Below are positions 1 to 11,532 of a stretch of 64,000 nucleotides of DNA, in pieces (the first letter of the stretch is position 1; each line of letters opens with the position of its first letter). Both the position numbers and the translations under genes were made by a program. Source of the stretch: Conus ventricosus (taxonomy: Eukaryota; Mollusca; Gastropoda; Neogastropoda; Conidae); the NCBI GenBank assembly GCA_018398815.1, contig CM031601.1, positions 30,813,293 through 30,877,292 of the forward strand. The letters run 5' to 3'. The notes below the pieces were generated by a model. It saw only the letters and a list, made by a program, of their open reading frames with translations. It was not told the origin of the DNA and did not search any database.

Positions 1-3000
1 ACAGGCTGGAACTAAACAGCACGATTTTCATCTCGGCCAGACAGCTGTGAAATCGCCAACATACATGCATTCTTCAAATGGTACTCTTTCATGTTTGGAT
101 TTGTCAGTGTGTGATCCTTCATTAGTTCTAGACTATGATTGGTCAGTTCACGATGATCTGCACTGGAGCGACCATTTCCCTGTAATACTTTCTCCAATTT
201 TGAAGGAACCTGTTTCCTTTCCTCAGTATTTTTGCTTCAAAAGGGCTAATTGGGATTTCTTTCATTCAACCATAACTGATAAGCTAGATGCTGAAATCGT
301 CTTCCGATCAAAAGATCCAGCGGAGTCCTTTACTAATGTTTTGTTATCATGTGCGAGAGATAGTATCCCACTCACAAAACCAGGTCCGCAACTTCCTGGA
401 ACGCCATGGTTCAACCAGGATTGTAAGAATGCTTGCAACGTTCGCAAGAGGGCCCATCGTTTAGTCTTACAGCATCCTGTGGCCCCGACTGGCGAGGTTG
501 TTTGTAGAGGAAGTAGACGAGTGTCTTGGAGAAATTTCTGCTCTTCCCTCACATCAAACATTTCCAAGAAAAAGATCTGGAGAGTTGTTAAAAAAATTAG
601 GGGCAAGAACAGCTGCCCTTCAATCCACCATTTAAAACTTGATGACACACTCATCACTGACAAACAAGCTGTGGCTAACTTTCTAGCTTCCACCATAGAA
701 ACCAACTCTTCCTCTAGTCAAAAATCCACCGCGTTTTTAAAGATCAAAACGCAAGCAGAAAAAAAGAAGCTTGACTTTTCCTCACCCAATCAAGAAGACT
801 ACAACTTGCCCTTAAATCTAAATGAACTGAAGTCTGCCTTGCAGGCGTGTCATGATTCTGCTCCTGGTCTTGATGAAATACATTATCAACTCTTAAAACA
901 CCTTCCTGACTCAGGTCTGAACATTCTGCTTCAAGTTTATAACCACGTTTGGTCGTCTGGGTCTTTCCCAGCTTCATGGAAAAGGGCCGTAATTGTTCCC
1001 ATTCCAAAGCCAGGGAAGGATCATTCAAACCCAACCAACTATCGTCCAGTAGCCTTAACAAGTTGTGTTTGTAAAGTGATGGAAAAAAATGGTAAATGGT
1101 AGGCTCATGTGGAAATTGGAAACTGATGGGCTTTTAGCCATAGAACAGTGTGGTTTTAGAAAGCATCACTCTACCATGGACCATTTAATCAGGTTGGAAA
1201 CCACTATTCGAAACTCTTTTTTTAGATAAAAAAAGCATGTTGTTGCCATTTTCTTTGACATAGAGAAGGCCTATGACACGACGTGGAAGTACGGAATCCT
1301 GTCAGACCTCCATCGGATGGGTTTCCGTGGCAATCTCCCAGTGTTCATAGAACAGTTTTTGGCAGACAGATCCTTCCAGGTCCGTGTGGGGACAACATTG
1401 TCAGAAATTCATGACCAGGAAATGGGTGTTCCACAGGGTAGTATCCTTTCCCCAGCCCTGTTTAGTATAAAAATAAATGAGATTGTAAATTCTGTTAACC
1501 AAGGTTCAAACTGCTCTCTTTTTGTTGATGATTTTGCCCTTTATGCATCTGGGAAGACATTCGCTGGTGTACAGCGCCAGCTCCAGTTGTGTGTTTATAA
1601 AGTCCAACAGTGGGCAGTCGAAATTGGGTTCAAGTTTTCATCAGTTAAAACAGAGTGCATCCACTTTCACAATTTCAGACAACTTTTCCCGCCACCAGAA
1701 ATTTACATAGATAAGGCTAAAATTCCTGCTGTCACAGAAGCCAAATTTCTGGGTGTTACCTTTGACCAAAAATTAAATTTTAAAGCCCATATTCAGAAGT
1801 TGAAGACATCGTGCCTCAAAGCCATGAATATCCTCCGTGTAGTGGCTCATACGGATTGGGGTGCAGACAAATGCACACTTTTCCATCTTTACAGGGCGTT
1901 AGTTCGATCCAAGTTGGACTACGGCAGCATCATTTACGGCGCCGCTAGAGCCTCGTATCTAAAAGTCCTAGACCCAGTTCACCCTCAGGGTCTTCGCCTC
2001 TGTCTTGGCGCTTTTCGTACTACACCTGTTCATAGCCTGTATGCTGAGGCAGGAGAGTGTTCCCTCTCTCATAGAAGAGTCAAATTAGTTTTAAATTACT
2101 ACACACAGCTTTTTTCAGAACCAAACAATCCTGCCTACGACTGTGTTATGAATCCTCATTTCCAAGAGAAATAAGAAGGAAGTCCATCCAGTATTCCCCC
2201 TTTCGGTATTCGCATCCTTCCTTTTCTGGAGGAGGCGGATATTGATGTTGGGGTCATCTCTGACGTTTCCAAGTTTCCTGAACAACCTCCTTGGACGTTT
2301 TCGTCTCCTGAAATTAGGTTTGATTTAACCGTGCAGCGCAAACAGAACACGAGTTCCTTAATTTATAAACAACTTTTTTTAGACATGTGTTCTAACCTTA
2401 AAGAACATGTTATTTTTACTGATGGTTCAAAGTCTGATGTTGGTGTAGGCTCCTCCGCATATATTCCAGCTTCGGGAGAAAAACTGTCCAAACATTTCCC
2501 TCTGAAAGCACTATTTACACTGCGGAACTTACTGCACTACTTTTGGCTTTGGAGTTGATCGTGCAGTCCCAGTCTAGGAAATTCCTTATTTGCACAGATT
2601 CTCTTTCGGCTTTAGAGGCTATAGGAGCGAGAAACATAAAACATCCGGCTCTTATTAAGTTTTTTACCATGTTTTCTTCATTAGTTTCAAGGGGTTTGGG
2701 GATTTTGTTGGCCTGGGTGCCAAGCCATGTGGGGATCAGAGGCAACGAAGAGGTGGATCAGCTTTCTAAAGAGGCTGTCCGTCTTCGTCCTTCTAAACTG
2801 CTCGTACCATCTTCAGATCTAAAAGGCAAAATAGCTTCGTATGTCACTTCTTTATGGGAGGAGGAGTGGAGCCTCCAAGAAAACAACAAGCTTCATCAAA
2901 TACGTCCAGATTTAAAGGAACATCTTCCCATGGCTGCTGGCGGTCGAAAGGGAGAAACAGTATTGTGTAGATTGAGGACGGGTCATGCCTATTTTACTCA

Positions 3001-3450
3001 TTTGTTTTTATTGAAGGGAGAAGACCCGCCTTTCTGTGTTGCCTGTGATAGTCAGATATCTGTCAAACATATTCTTTTAGAATGCTGGGATTTATACGAC
3101 ATTAGAAGGAAACACTACACTGTAGAAAACATGAAGATTCTTTTTCGTGATGTTCCCCCTGACAATATTTTTAACTTCCTGGAAGAAGTGAATTTATTTC
3201 ATCGTGTGTGAATTTGATGTTGTTAGATTTTCTATACCCAGTATTGATTTTCGCAGAATACAGTTAATGATTTCAACGTGTTGGTTTTTAATCCTAGGAT
3301 TGGTTCTTTTAATCTTTTTTTAATGGGTTGGGTAAGGTTTTGCTTTTAATTCTTTTTTAACATATATACGTGGTAGTTTGAAATGTGGTGACAGTCCTGA
3401 GATAACCTCTGCTGTTGACGGGACAATAATTTTAATCTTAATCTTAATCT
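1..3450 (+). pseudogene. LINE retrotransposon ORF2, 5' end cut by window, broken
   Basis: The reading contains, in order, the end of an APE-type endonuclease (WSDHFPV near 165-182), a reverse transcriptase (PIPKPGKDH near 1000, FDIEKAYD near 1258, GVPQGSILSP near 1422, catalytic FVDDF near 1520), an RNase H (IFTDGS near 2412, CTDSLSALEAI near 2595, WVPSHVGIRGNEEVDQ near 2718) and a C-terminal Cys/His knuckle (CVAC...HILLEC near 3040-3095). This order with RNase H is that of I-group LINEs. Lesions are an extra A in the run at 1084-1090, a TAA near 1227, a TAA at 2172, and a frameshift near 2510. The 3' tail is three to four copies of TTAATC at about 3430-3450. It is a dead copy. Confidence 0.9.
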
Positions 3451-5010
3451 TCTACCTGTCCCATCCATGATTTTCCACATCCTAGCCAAGTGCCTTTTGA
3501 TTCCTTGACCGCCGCGTGTAGCGGGTTTTGGGGATTTTCAAGTGCTCTGAAATATGCCCTCACCTGTTCTAGCTTGTGGCTTGCCTGCATTGAAGGAAGG
3601 TCAAGCAGGTATCGCATAGTTTCAACTGGTGTATCCTTCGTGGTTCCCGGGATCAGTCTCATTGCTTCATTTTAAATTCTTGCTAATTAAAGAAGATTGC
3701 TGTTGGACTGTTCTAAACCCTAATTCATAATCAGTCACGCTGAGTACACATGCGTGATACAGTCGTAGCTGCCAGTGCTTTCATGGCAGATAGACCTTTT
3801 TTTGCCAATATTCTCAACATGCTTTCTAAAAGTTAGCATTCTGTCAAAGCCTATACCTGAATAGCCTATGTTGTCAGTTGATTCAATTGGTATTCCATTG
3901 AAGGAGACTGGTGGGGGTACTTGTCCTGATGTCTTGTTGTTGAGAGTGCAGACTAATGTCTGGGCTTTTGTAGGGTTAATGGACAATCCAGTTTCTTGAC
4001 ACCACTGAGAATGTTTTTTACTTGTTTTTGAATTGCTTTCATTCTTTCTTGAGCATTCTTTGATATTTTGTAAGTCGGACCGTCATCTACTAATGTCCAC
4101 ATGCAAGCAATTCTGTTTCTGTTGAAGTCTGCAAGGTCTTTAGTAAGTTGTATAAAACACAGGAAGAGAGGAGAACCTTGAGGTAAGCCCATAGAAAGTT
4201 TATGAGGCTCAGATGTCCAATCTCCAGATCATAGGATGAAAGTTTGCTCCTGAAATGCTGCGGCTAGTGCTCGTGTAAGTGTCTTGCTCCTGAATCTTTA
4301 TCAGGAGTGGTTCCATAAGAAGCGAGATGGATCTTTTGTTGTATGCATCTTCCAGGTCTATTGCAACAGCCAGTGTTTTTTCCTTTCATTGGAATCCTTC
4401 GTATACTTCATAGGCAAAAGCAGCTGCATTTTCCCATGTGCTTTTACCTGTTCTGGAGCCTCCTTGATTTGATGGGAAGAGTTGTTAACTTTCAAGGTCT
4501 CTTGCATATTTTCTTGCTATGATTCGTTCCATGAGTTTTCCTGCTGTATTTTGTATAGTGAGTATGCGATAGCTATTTAGCGGATGATGCTCTTTTCATG
4601 GTTTTGGTAAAGCTTTCAGATAGCTGTATGTCCAGTCTTCTGGGACATAGCCTTTATCAAAACTCTCCTGGTAGAGACTGAAGAGTTGGGCTCTCTCCTC
4701 TTCTGAGAGCTGTTTGATATCTGCACACCTTACTTTGTCTGGACCTGGAGCACTATCCTCAGTGCATCTAGCTATTGCATCATCCAATTCAGATGTTGTA
4801 ATTTCATCATCAAGGCCAGTCTGAGCTAGGTGTTGGTTTAACTTGATCAAATATTTCTTCTTTTCCTCCAAATTTCTTTGATCACTATGTACTATGAAAT
4901 GTTTAAGTAGAATCAACCCTTTCTGTACATTTGTTTTGAGTTTTGTGGTCCCATCACCGTTTGAGATATATGGAGTTGCATTTGTTTTGTGTTTTCCTTC
5001 CATGTGATTA
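3451..5010 (-). pseudogene. Second LINE family (L2-type A copy), RT fragment
   Basis: On the minus strand, reading from 5003 down, the sequence gives a pre-RT region, EDSAPGPDKVRCADIKQL and PEDWTYSYLKALPKP (the first RT block), then GLPQGSP near 4192, a decayed VDD box near 4100, and a thumb-like stretch ending at about 3450. Frames change several times. A clearly related copy lies on the plus strand at 15735-16797 and 19481-20120. The element stops exactly where the 3' tail of the first LINE begins, so that LINE was inserted into this one. The rest of this copy should lie left of the window. Confidence 0.85.
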
Positions 5011-5170
5011 TAAAACTGCCTATAAACTACCTAGAACTATTCTAATGATATTGTTTTGTGCAAAGCTGCATATGACGAATTCAGATATATTTGGTTTATG
5101 TATTTTGAATGAGTGGCATAATTTGTTCAAAGCTAAAGCTAAATTCGTAATGACATGACTGGAGAATTAT
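5011..5170. other. Short unassigned stretch
   Basis: AT-rich sequence between the minus-strand LINE and the R1 repeat. No coding or repeat signal was recognised. Confidence 0.5.
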
Positions 5171-5830
5171 TGGAGTCATGTGTCATAAAGTGGATGGAGT
5201 GTAGGAGAATGCAGGCAGAGATGATAAGAGGAACCAAGTGACAGCAGCTAGTTGAAAAAGATGCAGAGGGAACAAGGTGGAGTTCTTCCCTTCCTTTATT
5301 TCTGGACCTCCAGGAATACATGAGGAACACACTCATTCCAGGCAACAAACCTTTTTATAAGAGAAAATGCCAGAACACAAAGCCACCAACATGAGACTGC
5401 AGTGCAAATTGACCCTCATGCTGCTGAAGACACAGGTTTTTGTGCTTTGTGCTATAGATCCCATGCTTATGACTCGCGAGACTGCAGCACAAATTGACCC
5501 AGCCTCATGCTGTTGAAGACACAGGTTTTTGTGCTTTGTGCTGTAGATTCCATGCTTATGACTCACTGTTCAGTAAACGTATGCAGAACTTTTAACTATA
5601 GATGAAGTCTCTAGATCCTAAGAAATAGGACGAAAGATGTTGCTTTTGACTGTTTTGTTGCTGTAATTAACAGTCGATGATTAAAGCTACAGAATGAACA
5701 GACTGTTGACAAATTTTTCATCTTTGCAAAAATAAATACTAAACAGCATAAAATACTGTTACAATAAATTAATGGAGAGCATTCTACATTCTTTTCTTTT
5801 CATACATGTATTTGATAAAGCAAAACTGTG
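5171..5830 (+). repeat. R1 interspersed repeat, old copy A
   Basis: This region aligns by eye with five other copies in the window (47548, 47716, 55507, 62366, 63531). Shared landmarks are GGAACCAAG.GACAGCAGC, a GTGGAGTT(C)TTCCCTT block, CTCCAGGAACACA, and the tail with GATGATTAAAG...AGAATGAAC. The copy is the most diverged of the six and has an internal duplication of about 110 bp (roughly 5385-5460 and 5475-5555, both carrying CACAGGTTTTTGTGCTTTGT). Confidence 0.65.
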
Positions 5831-6364
5831 TCTAATGTGAGAACTTTGTCACTGAAAATAAGCAGGAAAAAGTTGTTTTTCTCCTCTCATGGCAGCCAAC
5901 ATCCTCCTCACCAGTTTTGTTGTCTTGGACCTACGCAACTGTCAAAAAACTATCCTGCTTAATCCAATATTGTTGCCAAGGACCTATCTTCTGTTGGCCT
6001 CCTCCTTCACTCTGACCACTCAGCCTCTTGTTCTGTCCTCCAATTTCTGTAGATTGCACCAACTCCTTACTCCAGGCCTGTTTCAATCAGCATGTCAGCC
6101 ATTCGAAAACATGTCACTGCCCCTTACCTTGGTCTTCTGCTTTTGGATTGCAATAGGCAGCCAGACATGAGGAAGGAAATGCTGAATAATATGTAAACAA
6201 GAGCGTTCCAAATGGTTTTCCATTCACATAAAAGTCAGTGCTACTAAGGAATTTTTTGATAAAGGAGTTTTTGGGTGGTTTTTTTTTACAACATAGGTTG
6301 TGATTTTGTTTTCATGTGTGCTGTTTTGAATGAGCGTGCACACAGGTGTTAAATATGTGTGCAG
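5831..6364. other. Intron or upstream sequence, unassigned
   Basis: A 94-codon open frame at 5889 shows no recognisable domain and is probably chance. A pyrimidine tract and GTGTGCAG at the right end form the acceptor of the first RNF213-like exon. Confidence 0.5.
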
Positions 6365-6562
6365 GATTTTGCTCAGGCTCTGGTGAGAAACAGCCTGGGA
6401 GTGGCAGGGTCATGGCTGCGTGTTGGTGACCATCACAGTCTGGCAGAACAGAGCCTTGTCTGCATTATCACTCACTTCTGGTTGGCACTGAGGTCCTGTC
6501 GACAGCAGCGTCATCTTCTAGCAAGCTTCATTGCTCTGATACAGCAACCTGATGTCATGAAG
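6365..6562 (+). CDS. RNF213: RNF213-like exon 1 of window
   Basis: This 198-nt exon reads 66 codons, starting DFAQALVRNSLGVAG and ending IALIQQPDVMK. It is preceded by a GTGTGCAG acceptor and followed by a GTGGGT donor, both phase 0. It is a helical, Leu/His-rich segment with no catalytic motif. It is placed in the RNF213-like chain because its phase matches the next exon, whose LPTMP motif precedes the RZ finger in RNF213 proteins. No earlier exon of this gene was recognised between 1 and 6364, where LINE and repeat sequence dominates, so the upstream part lies outside the window. Membership is inferred from phase and context rather than from a signature motif. Confidence 0.65.
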
Positions 6563-7097
6563 GTGGGTTCTACAAGCTGGCTGTCGGAGATATTACACAG
6601 TGGTATTACATGTTGCTATGCAGCCCTTATGTGGATTTTGCTGTCTGCTGAACTGTGAGGGCATGATATGTGATGTCTTTTGTCATCATTGACTGACAGC
6701 AATATGGGGTTAAAATCATGACTTGTGTACTTCTATCTATTGTAGCAGTAAAAATGATGTTATATATCCAGCTTTAAGAAATTCACCGACAAGAAAACCT
6801 TCAAGATAGGCTGTTAAGGTTTATCTTATAATGTTGAGATACCACATTTGTACCCCATTGGTGTCATCTCCATCATTCCCATAGAACATTATCAGAAACA
6901 CCTCTAAGACTCATACTAACTTAATACAGTTATTACAGATTTTTTTTGTATAAACTTCTAGATTAGACTGATTTCTTGTTCACTTTCACCTTTTGATTTG
7001 AACTGGCTTGAAACATTGTTCAGATATGATTCAGTAGCTGGTCAGAATTTAACTTACGAGTTTAGCTCTGAAGTATTATGTTTTCCTAAATTACAAA

Positions 7098-8239
7098 CAG
7101 ACCTGTTTACTTTACGCCTTTGCGTAATAAATCACGATTTCAAACCTCCAATTACGCCATTACGCCTTCAAACATTAAATTCCGCACGCGGATCGCCAAA
7201 ACTACACTTTTCGAAAGCAATCATTCTCGTCGGTTCAACAACGCGATGGCCCGTTCACTCACTGTGCCGCCTGCGAAAGTTACAGTGTTCAGTTATTCCT
7301 TCATATCAGTGTAACCGAAAGCCAGCATTGCGGGCAGGCATGAGGTTGAACGTTTTAGTAAGGGAGATAACTTTCGCGGGTTGACATCATTATCAAGATG
7401 GCGTCAAAGCGTGCTCAGCATGAGACAGACGACGATTCTGATTGCCGTGTTACGGAAGAAACAGTTCCTGAGAAACCAAAAAAGGCACGAGTTACTCAAA
7501 AATACCGCCAGGTATACCATGACAAGTATAACTGTCTTTTCCCATCAAGAAAAGGGCCGGGATATGTGCATTGTAGCATATGCAAGTCGGACTTCAGCTG
7601 TGAACATAGCGGAATGTTCGATTTTAAGAGACATGTGGGCACGGCTTCTCACAAGCAGTTCATCGAAGCAGCTGGAAAGCAGAAATCTATCGCGAATTTC
7701 ATGATCCAGAGCAAGCATGATGATTCTGGCTCTCTCTCTCTCTTTTTTTCTCTCTTTTTTTTCATGCTTGGCAGTGGGGGTGGAGGCACTGGCAGAGTGA
7801 CTGATTGTGTATTTGTGTGAGAACATTTGCTTCAAGGATTTGTACACAAGGGGACTTTCTGAAGACTTCAGATGTGTGTGTGTTGTTTTTTTTTATAATT
7901 TTAAATACATTATTTATTTGGTATCCTCCAACTTGGCAGACATCCTTTGACCAAGTAAAGTGGTTCCAATGGCAGTTGGTGAGTTTTAATTTGTTTTTGT
8001 TATATTTTGAGTTGAATTTTCATGGTCATAATGATGAAATTTAACCTTAGAATGTGCACCAGAATGTGCACCAGATTGCACCATTTTGCTTCCCCCCCAA
8101 AAATTTTCCAGGGGGGCATGCCCCCGGACCCCCCTAGCTATCTCGGCGCTTCGCGCCTTCGATTACACTTTTCCCCCATAAGATTACACTTTTCAGTATT
8201 TGGGATTACACTTGGGTAGCCAAGTGGTAAACAGGTCTG
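7098..8239 (+). mobile_element. hAT-like DNA element with BED-type finger ORF
   Basis: The ends are inverted: CAGACCTGTTTAC starts at 7098 and its complement ends at 8239. Both ends are flanked by TACAAA (7092-7097 and 8240-8245), a probable target duplication, though only six bases rather than the eight usual for hAT. The right half has a G/C-rich stretch near 8110-8150 (GGGGGGCATGCCCCCGGACC), familiar from hAT-type elements with zinc-finger transposases. At 1142 bp it is far too short for a full transposase, so it is a deletion derivative. The superfamily call rests on the finger ORF and the CAG terminus. Confidence 0.65.
7398..7820 (+). pseudogene. BED/hAT-type zinc-finger N-terminal ORF
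   Basis: The 140-codon frame begins MASKRAQHETDDDSD, has a basic stretch and then QKYRQVYHDKYNCLFPSRKG, a C-x2-C pair (HCSICKSDFSC), GMFDFKRHVGTASH, and QKSIANFMIQSK. This layout (two Cys, two His with a helix between) is that of DNA-binding fingers at the N-terminus of hAT-family transposases and their domesticated relatives. After codon 110 the frame runs into a low-complexity (TC)n/T tract and loses similarity. No RNase-H-fold transposase core follows. It is probably a remnant inside the surrounding element, not a host gene. Confidence 0.65.
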
Positions 8240-8304
8240 TACAAAGGACACATTCTACAAACTTCATGATTTTCACAGAAGAAGACTGTCATGGAAATCT
8301 TTAA

Positions 8305-9431
8305 AGGTCTACTTTAGAGATTTTTGATAATTTGTTAAAAACAGGTCTACATGTCATATAACTACGGTATGGTATTCATTTTTAAAATAAAATCGCCGAA
8401 AGAATTTAATAGATAAAAAATGACTTTTGCACACCTGTTTTAAACCCCGCGCGGTAGACCGAAAACCGTGACGTCACTTGATGGACTGGCCGTCAGCCGC
8501 GACCTACACAACAAGGCAACGCCAAGTGAAATCAACACGAGTTGCGAACCCCTACAGCCTAAAAAGTCACGAGGGGGTGGCAGATATTGTGCTGTAGGCG
8601 AGTGCAGCCGCTCAGCAGGAGACGGATATTCTTTGCACACATTTCCATCTGATCCAGATACTCGAAAGAAGTGGATTCGGTTCGTGCAACCATGCCGGGC
8701 AGCTAAAGTTCTTTCTACCACGTCAGTTCCAGCTGGACCGCGGAAACGAGCTATTCCGACAATTGCCGAGCGCGTTCGAGTGGATCAAAAACTTCGTCTG
8801 CATTGTGCGCGTATACTTTGAAGGCGGAGTGCAGATGAGTACGATAGTCGCACGTTTATTCTGTTCTTATCTATGGACAGATCACACTTGTTAAATTGAA
8901 TGAACACGTTAAGGCTTGAGGAAGGAGAATCTCCGCTCGCCGTCCACGCGTGATCGCATCAAGAAGTCAGTCGGTAGCCTCCTTCGAGACTTCGGTAAAG
9001 TCCGTACGCCTTCGGAATGCTGTGTTCGGGCGTCCAGCTGGAACTGAACTGACGTGGTAAAAAGAACTTAGCGTTCAAACTGATAAGGTACAGGCCTTGC
9101 AGAAACATCCCCAGAGTCACATTGGCTGTCGCAATCATAGTCACTGCTTTTACATGATAAATTAAATACCGAGCGAGATGCGCAAGAACCATCAGAATCG
9201 CTTTCTGTCGCCGTCGCTGTCCATCATGTGACGTCACATCCAAGAGCAGTTAAGCCATGCCAAGATTTAGTTGATTACCTCCCGTTTTCTTGATTACAGG
9301 TGAAAATGCCCACTTTCGCGGATCGATTTCGTGTGATCGGGAGTGAATCGGATGTTTATTTTACCAATTTATCAAACATTTCATATTTCTGCATAAGCTG
9401 ACCAATTATCGAAAACCTCTAAAGTAGACCT
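8305..9431. mobile_element. Kolobok-like THAP element, non-autonomous
   Basis: Inverted ends of about 30 bp start AGGTCTACTTTAGAG at 8305 and are mirrored at 9402-9431 with three or four mismatches. TTAA flanks both ends (8301-8304 and 9432-9435). A THAP-type finger is encoded inside. TTAA duplication together with a THAP domain is the combination described for Kolobok transposons; piggyBac also uses TTAA but lacks THAP and normally starts with CCC. No transposase core remains. TGACGTCA-type palindromes occur near both ends (about 8469 and 9230). Confidence 0.75.
8468..8821 (+). pseudogene. THAP-domain ORF fragment
   Basis: The frame encodes 117 residues. From residue 38 it reads GRYCAVGECSRSAGDGYSLH and then FPSDPDTRKKWIRFV, which is the start of a THAP zinc finger: C-x4-C, a HxFP turn and the conserved Trp. 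The second C-x2-H pair expected 35-50 residues later is not visible, because the frame changes to unrelated sequence after about residue 82. It lies inside the TTAA-flanked inverted-repeat element and is taken as the remnant of its transposase N-terminus. Confidence 0.7.
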
Positions 9432-9435
9432 TTAA

Positions 9436-10245
9436 GTAATATTAAGATTTTGTAAAGAGGGGTTGCAGTTTTCATTTATTATGCAAGCACCAGCTTAAAT
9501 AAACAGTTTTGCATCCTAAACTCAAATAAAATGCATTTTAATAGGAATCTTCCAGTTTGGCTGCTTCTTACATTCCCTATTTCGGCACTGTCTGTTGATT
9601 GTCAGTGCATTATACATTTGTCCTCAAACATCAGGTTGTCATTTGATGTGATAAAGAGGAAATTCCCATGCATCAGTTCACAGCATCCAGCATGGCTTTC
9701 ACAACTTGTAGATGGCCTGCAGTATCAAGTGTGTTGTATATTACAGCCTTCCTTCTTCCTAGAGTGAAATAATTTGGAAGGAATATTATATAAGAAGTTT
9801 CTCTATTTAGATATTTCAAGTATTACTACATCAGCTATGTTTGTGCACCCCTCGTGCTTGCCATTTTTATGTTGATATACTGTTGCCAGTTTCCACTGAA
9901 ATAGGTTTACCCTTTTTCTGCAAAGGAGATTTTGAATTCCTTTTTGGAAATATGATTGGTGTTTGTGTAATACTTGATTTCTATTAGAATATTTTTACTT
10001 CCTTATTGTTCAATGTGTCAGTATGGTCTACTAAGATATGTTTATTATGAATCCAGTATTGTTGGCTTTGTTATCTGTGATGCAGTTGTCTCTGTTGGGC
10101 TATCCCATTGTTATCCTTTGTTCTCGTTTCACCCCACATATGGAACCCAGCAGTTGGCTGGGCTGCAAACAACATAAAATGAAATGTTCTCATTTTTCCT
10201 GCCCTAATATTTGCCATTTCTTTCCACACTGTGTTTGTCTCTCAG
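9436..10245. other. Intron sequence without recognised features
   Basis: AT-rich intron DNA leading to the pyrimidine tract and CTCAG acceptor of exon 2. Open frames here lack domain similarity. Confidence 0.6.
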
Positions 10246-10366
10246 AACTCATACCTTCCCACCATGCCCCAAGACAACATGGAGGATATCATCAGAGCCA
10301 TGAACATTGACCACACTAAAACCATAGCTGACTACAATCGTGGCGTGGAAATTCCAAAGCTGTGGG
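10246..10366 (+). CDS. RNF213: RNF213-like exon 2 (LPTMP segment before RZ finger)
   Basis: This 121-nt exon follows a strong pyrimidine tract and CTCAG acceptor and ends before a GTATGT donor. It reads NSYLPTMPQDNMEDIIRAM and ends EIPKLWG with one base left over (phase 1). The LPTMP segment followed by an acidic helix sits just N-terminal to the RZ finger in RNF213 family members. The left-over G joins AG of the next exon to give a Glu codon immediately before the CPKGH zinc-ligand motif. The phase fit across a 14.6-kb intron is the main evidence that the two belong together. Confidence 0.78.
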
Positions 10367-10796
10367 GTATGTCAGCGTTTTACGTAAAGTGCTGCAAGTC
10401 TGCATATCATCACATGGTTGATTACATACGTGTATAAACATTTTTTTCTTACTTGTTTTTAATAGGTTTGTTCAGAAATCAGAATTATTTAGCTTTAATG
10501 TGTTCAGATGTTTTTAAGCCCTTTTTTTTAAAAGAAAAAAATCACTTTGATTAAAATTACTACTGCATATTTGATAGATTTAAAGGAATTTTTAAATATT
10601 GATTACATGTGACCAAGTCCATTTTATGAGTGTATTTTGAATAAATCATAATCAAGAGATTCATAAAATGGTGCTTTCCCTTGCATGTTGTAAGACTTTT
10701 GTAATGTTGTCTAAGAAAGTCATTCTTGTTGTTAAGGGCATCTTAACCCCTTCGCTGCTATCATATTTTTGCTACGTCCCATGCTAACAAATTTTT

Positions 10797-11532
10797 TTAG
10801 AAAAACACAAAAATCACGCCTATGATCTTCATTTGCTTATAATTCCGAAGAAATTGAAGATGGCTACATAAAAGTATATATCAAATGAAAGGAAATTGAG
10901 TGAAAAATCTGTTTGTAACAATAACATAATGGAATGATATGCTAGAATGACACATGAACTCCTTGAAATGCAATACAAAAAAATGAAAAAAATCAATCAT
11001 GATGTTATTAGGTGATGCTGGAGCTCACAGCAGTTCATAACACATTTTGTATTGAAGATTTACAGTGTACAATGATCCAGGAAGCAGTGTCCAGCCACAA
11101 CATAGCACAGTCTAGCCACACAAAGAATGAAAGGCGTTTATCTCCAAGTTTCTGTCACCTGTAGAATTCAGAAAAACACAAAAATCACGCCTATGACTTT
11201 CATTTGCTTATAGTTCAGAAGATATTGAAGATAGCTACATAAAAGTTATATCAAATGAAAGGAAAATGAATGAAAAATCTGTTTGTAACAAAAATATAAT
11301 GAAATGATATGCCAGAATGTCACATGAACTCCTTGAAACGCAATATAAAGAAATGAAGATGTTGATCATGATATAATCAGATGATGCTGACCTAACAGCA
11401 GTTTATAGCACACTTTGTGTTGGAGTTATACAGTGTACAAAGACCCATGAAGCAGTGTCCAGCCACACCATAGCACAGCCTAGCCACACAAAGAACGAAA
11501 GGTGTGTATCCCAGTTTCTATCGCCAGTAGAA
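10797..11532. repeat. Tandem duplication of piggyBac 3' end
   Basis: Two copies of about 365 bp follow each other (from 10797 and from 11171). Both begin with AGAAAAACACAAAAATCACG and end in the sequence that encodes the transposase C-terminus. The copies differ at many sites, so the duplication is old. Only the second copy is continuous with the transposase. Confidence 0.85.

Noticed and set aside
5889..6170. Hydrophobic 94-codon open frame as a membrane protein gene
   Set aside because: No splice context, homologous motif or repeat-independent support; likely chance.
7398..7820. Host BED zinc-finger gene
   Set aside because: The frame decays into a TC repeat and lies between inverted ends with flanking repeats.
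8468..8821. Host THAP transcription factor gene
   Set aside because: Only the first half of the finger is present, and it sits inside a TTAA-flanked inverted-repeat element.
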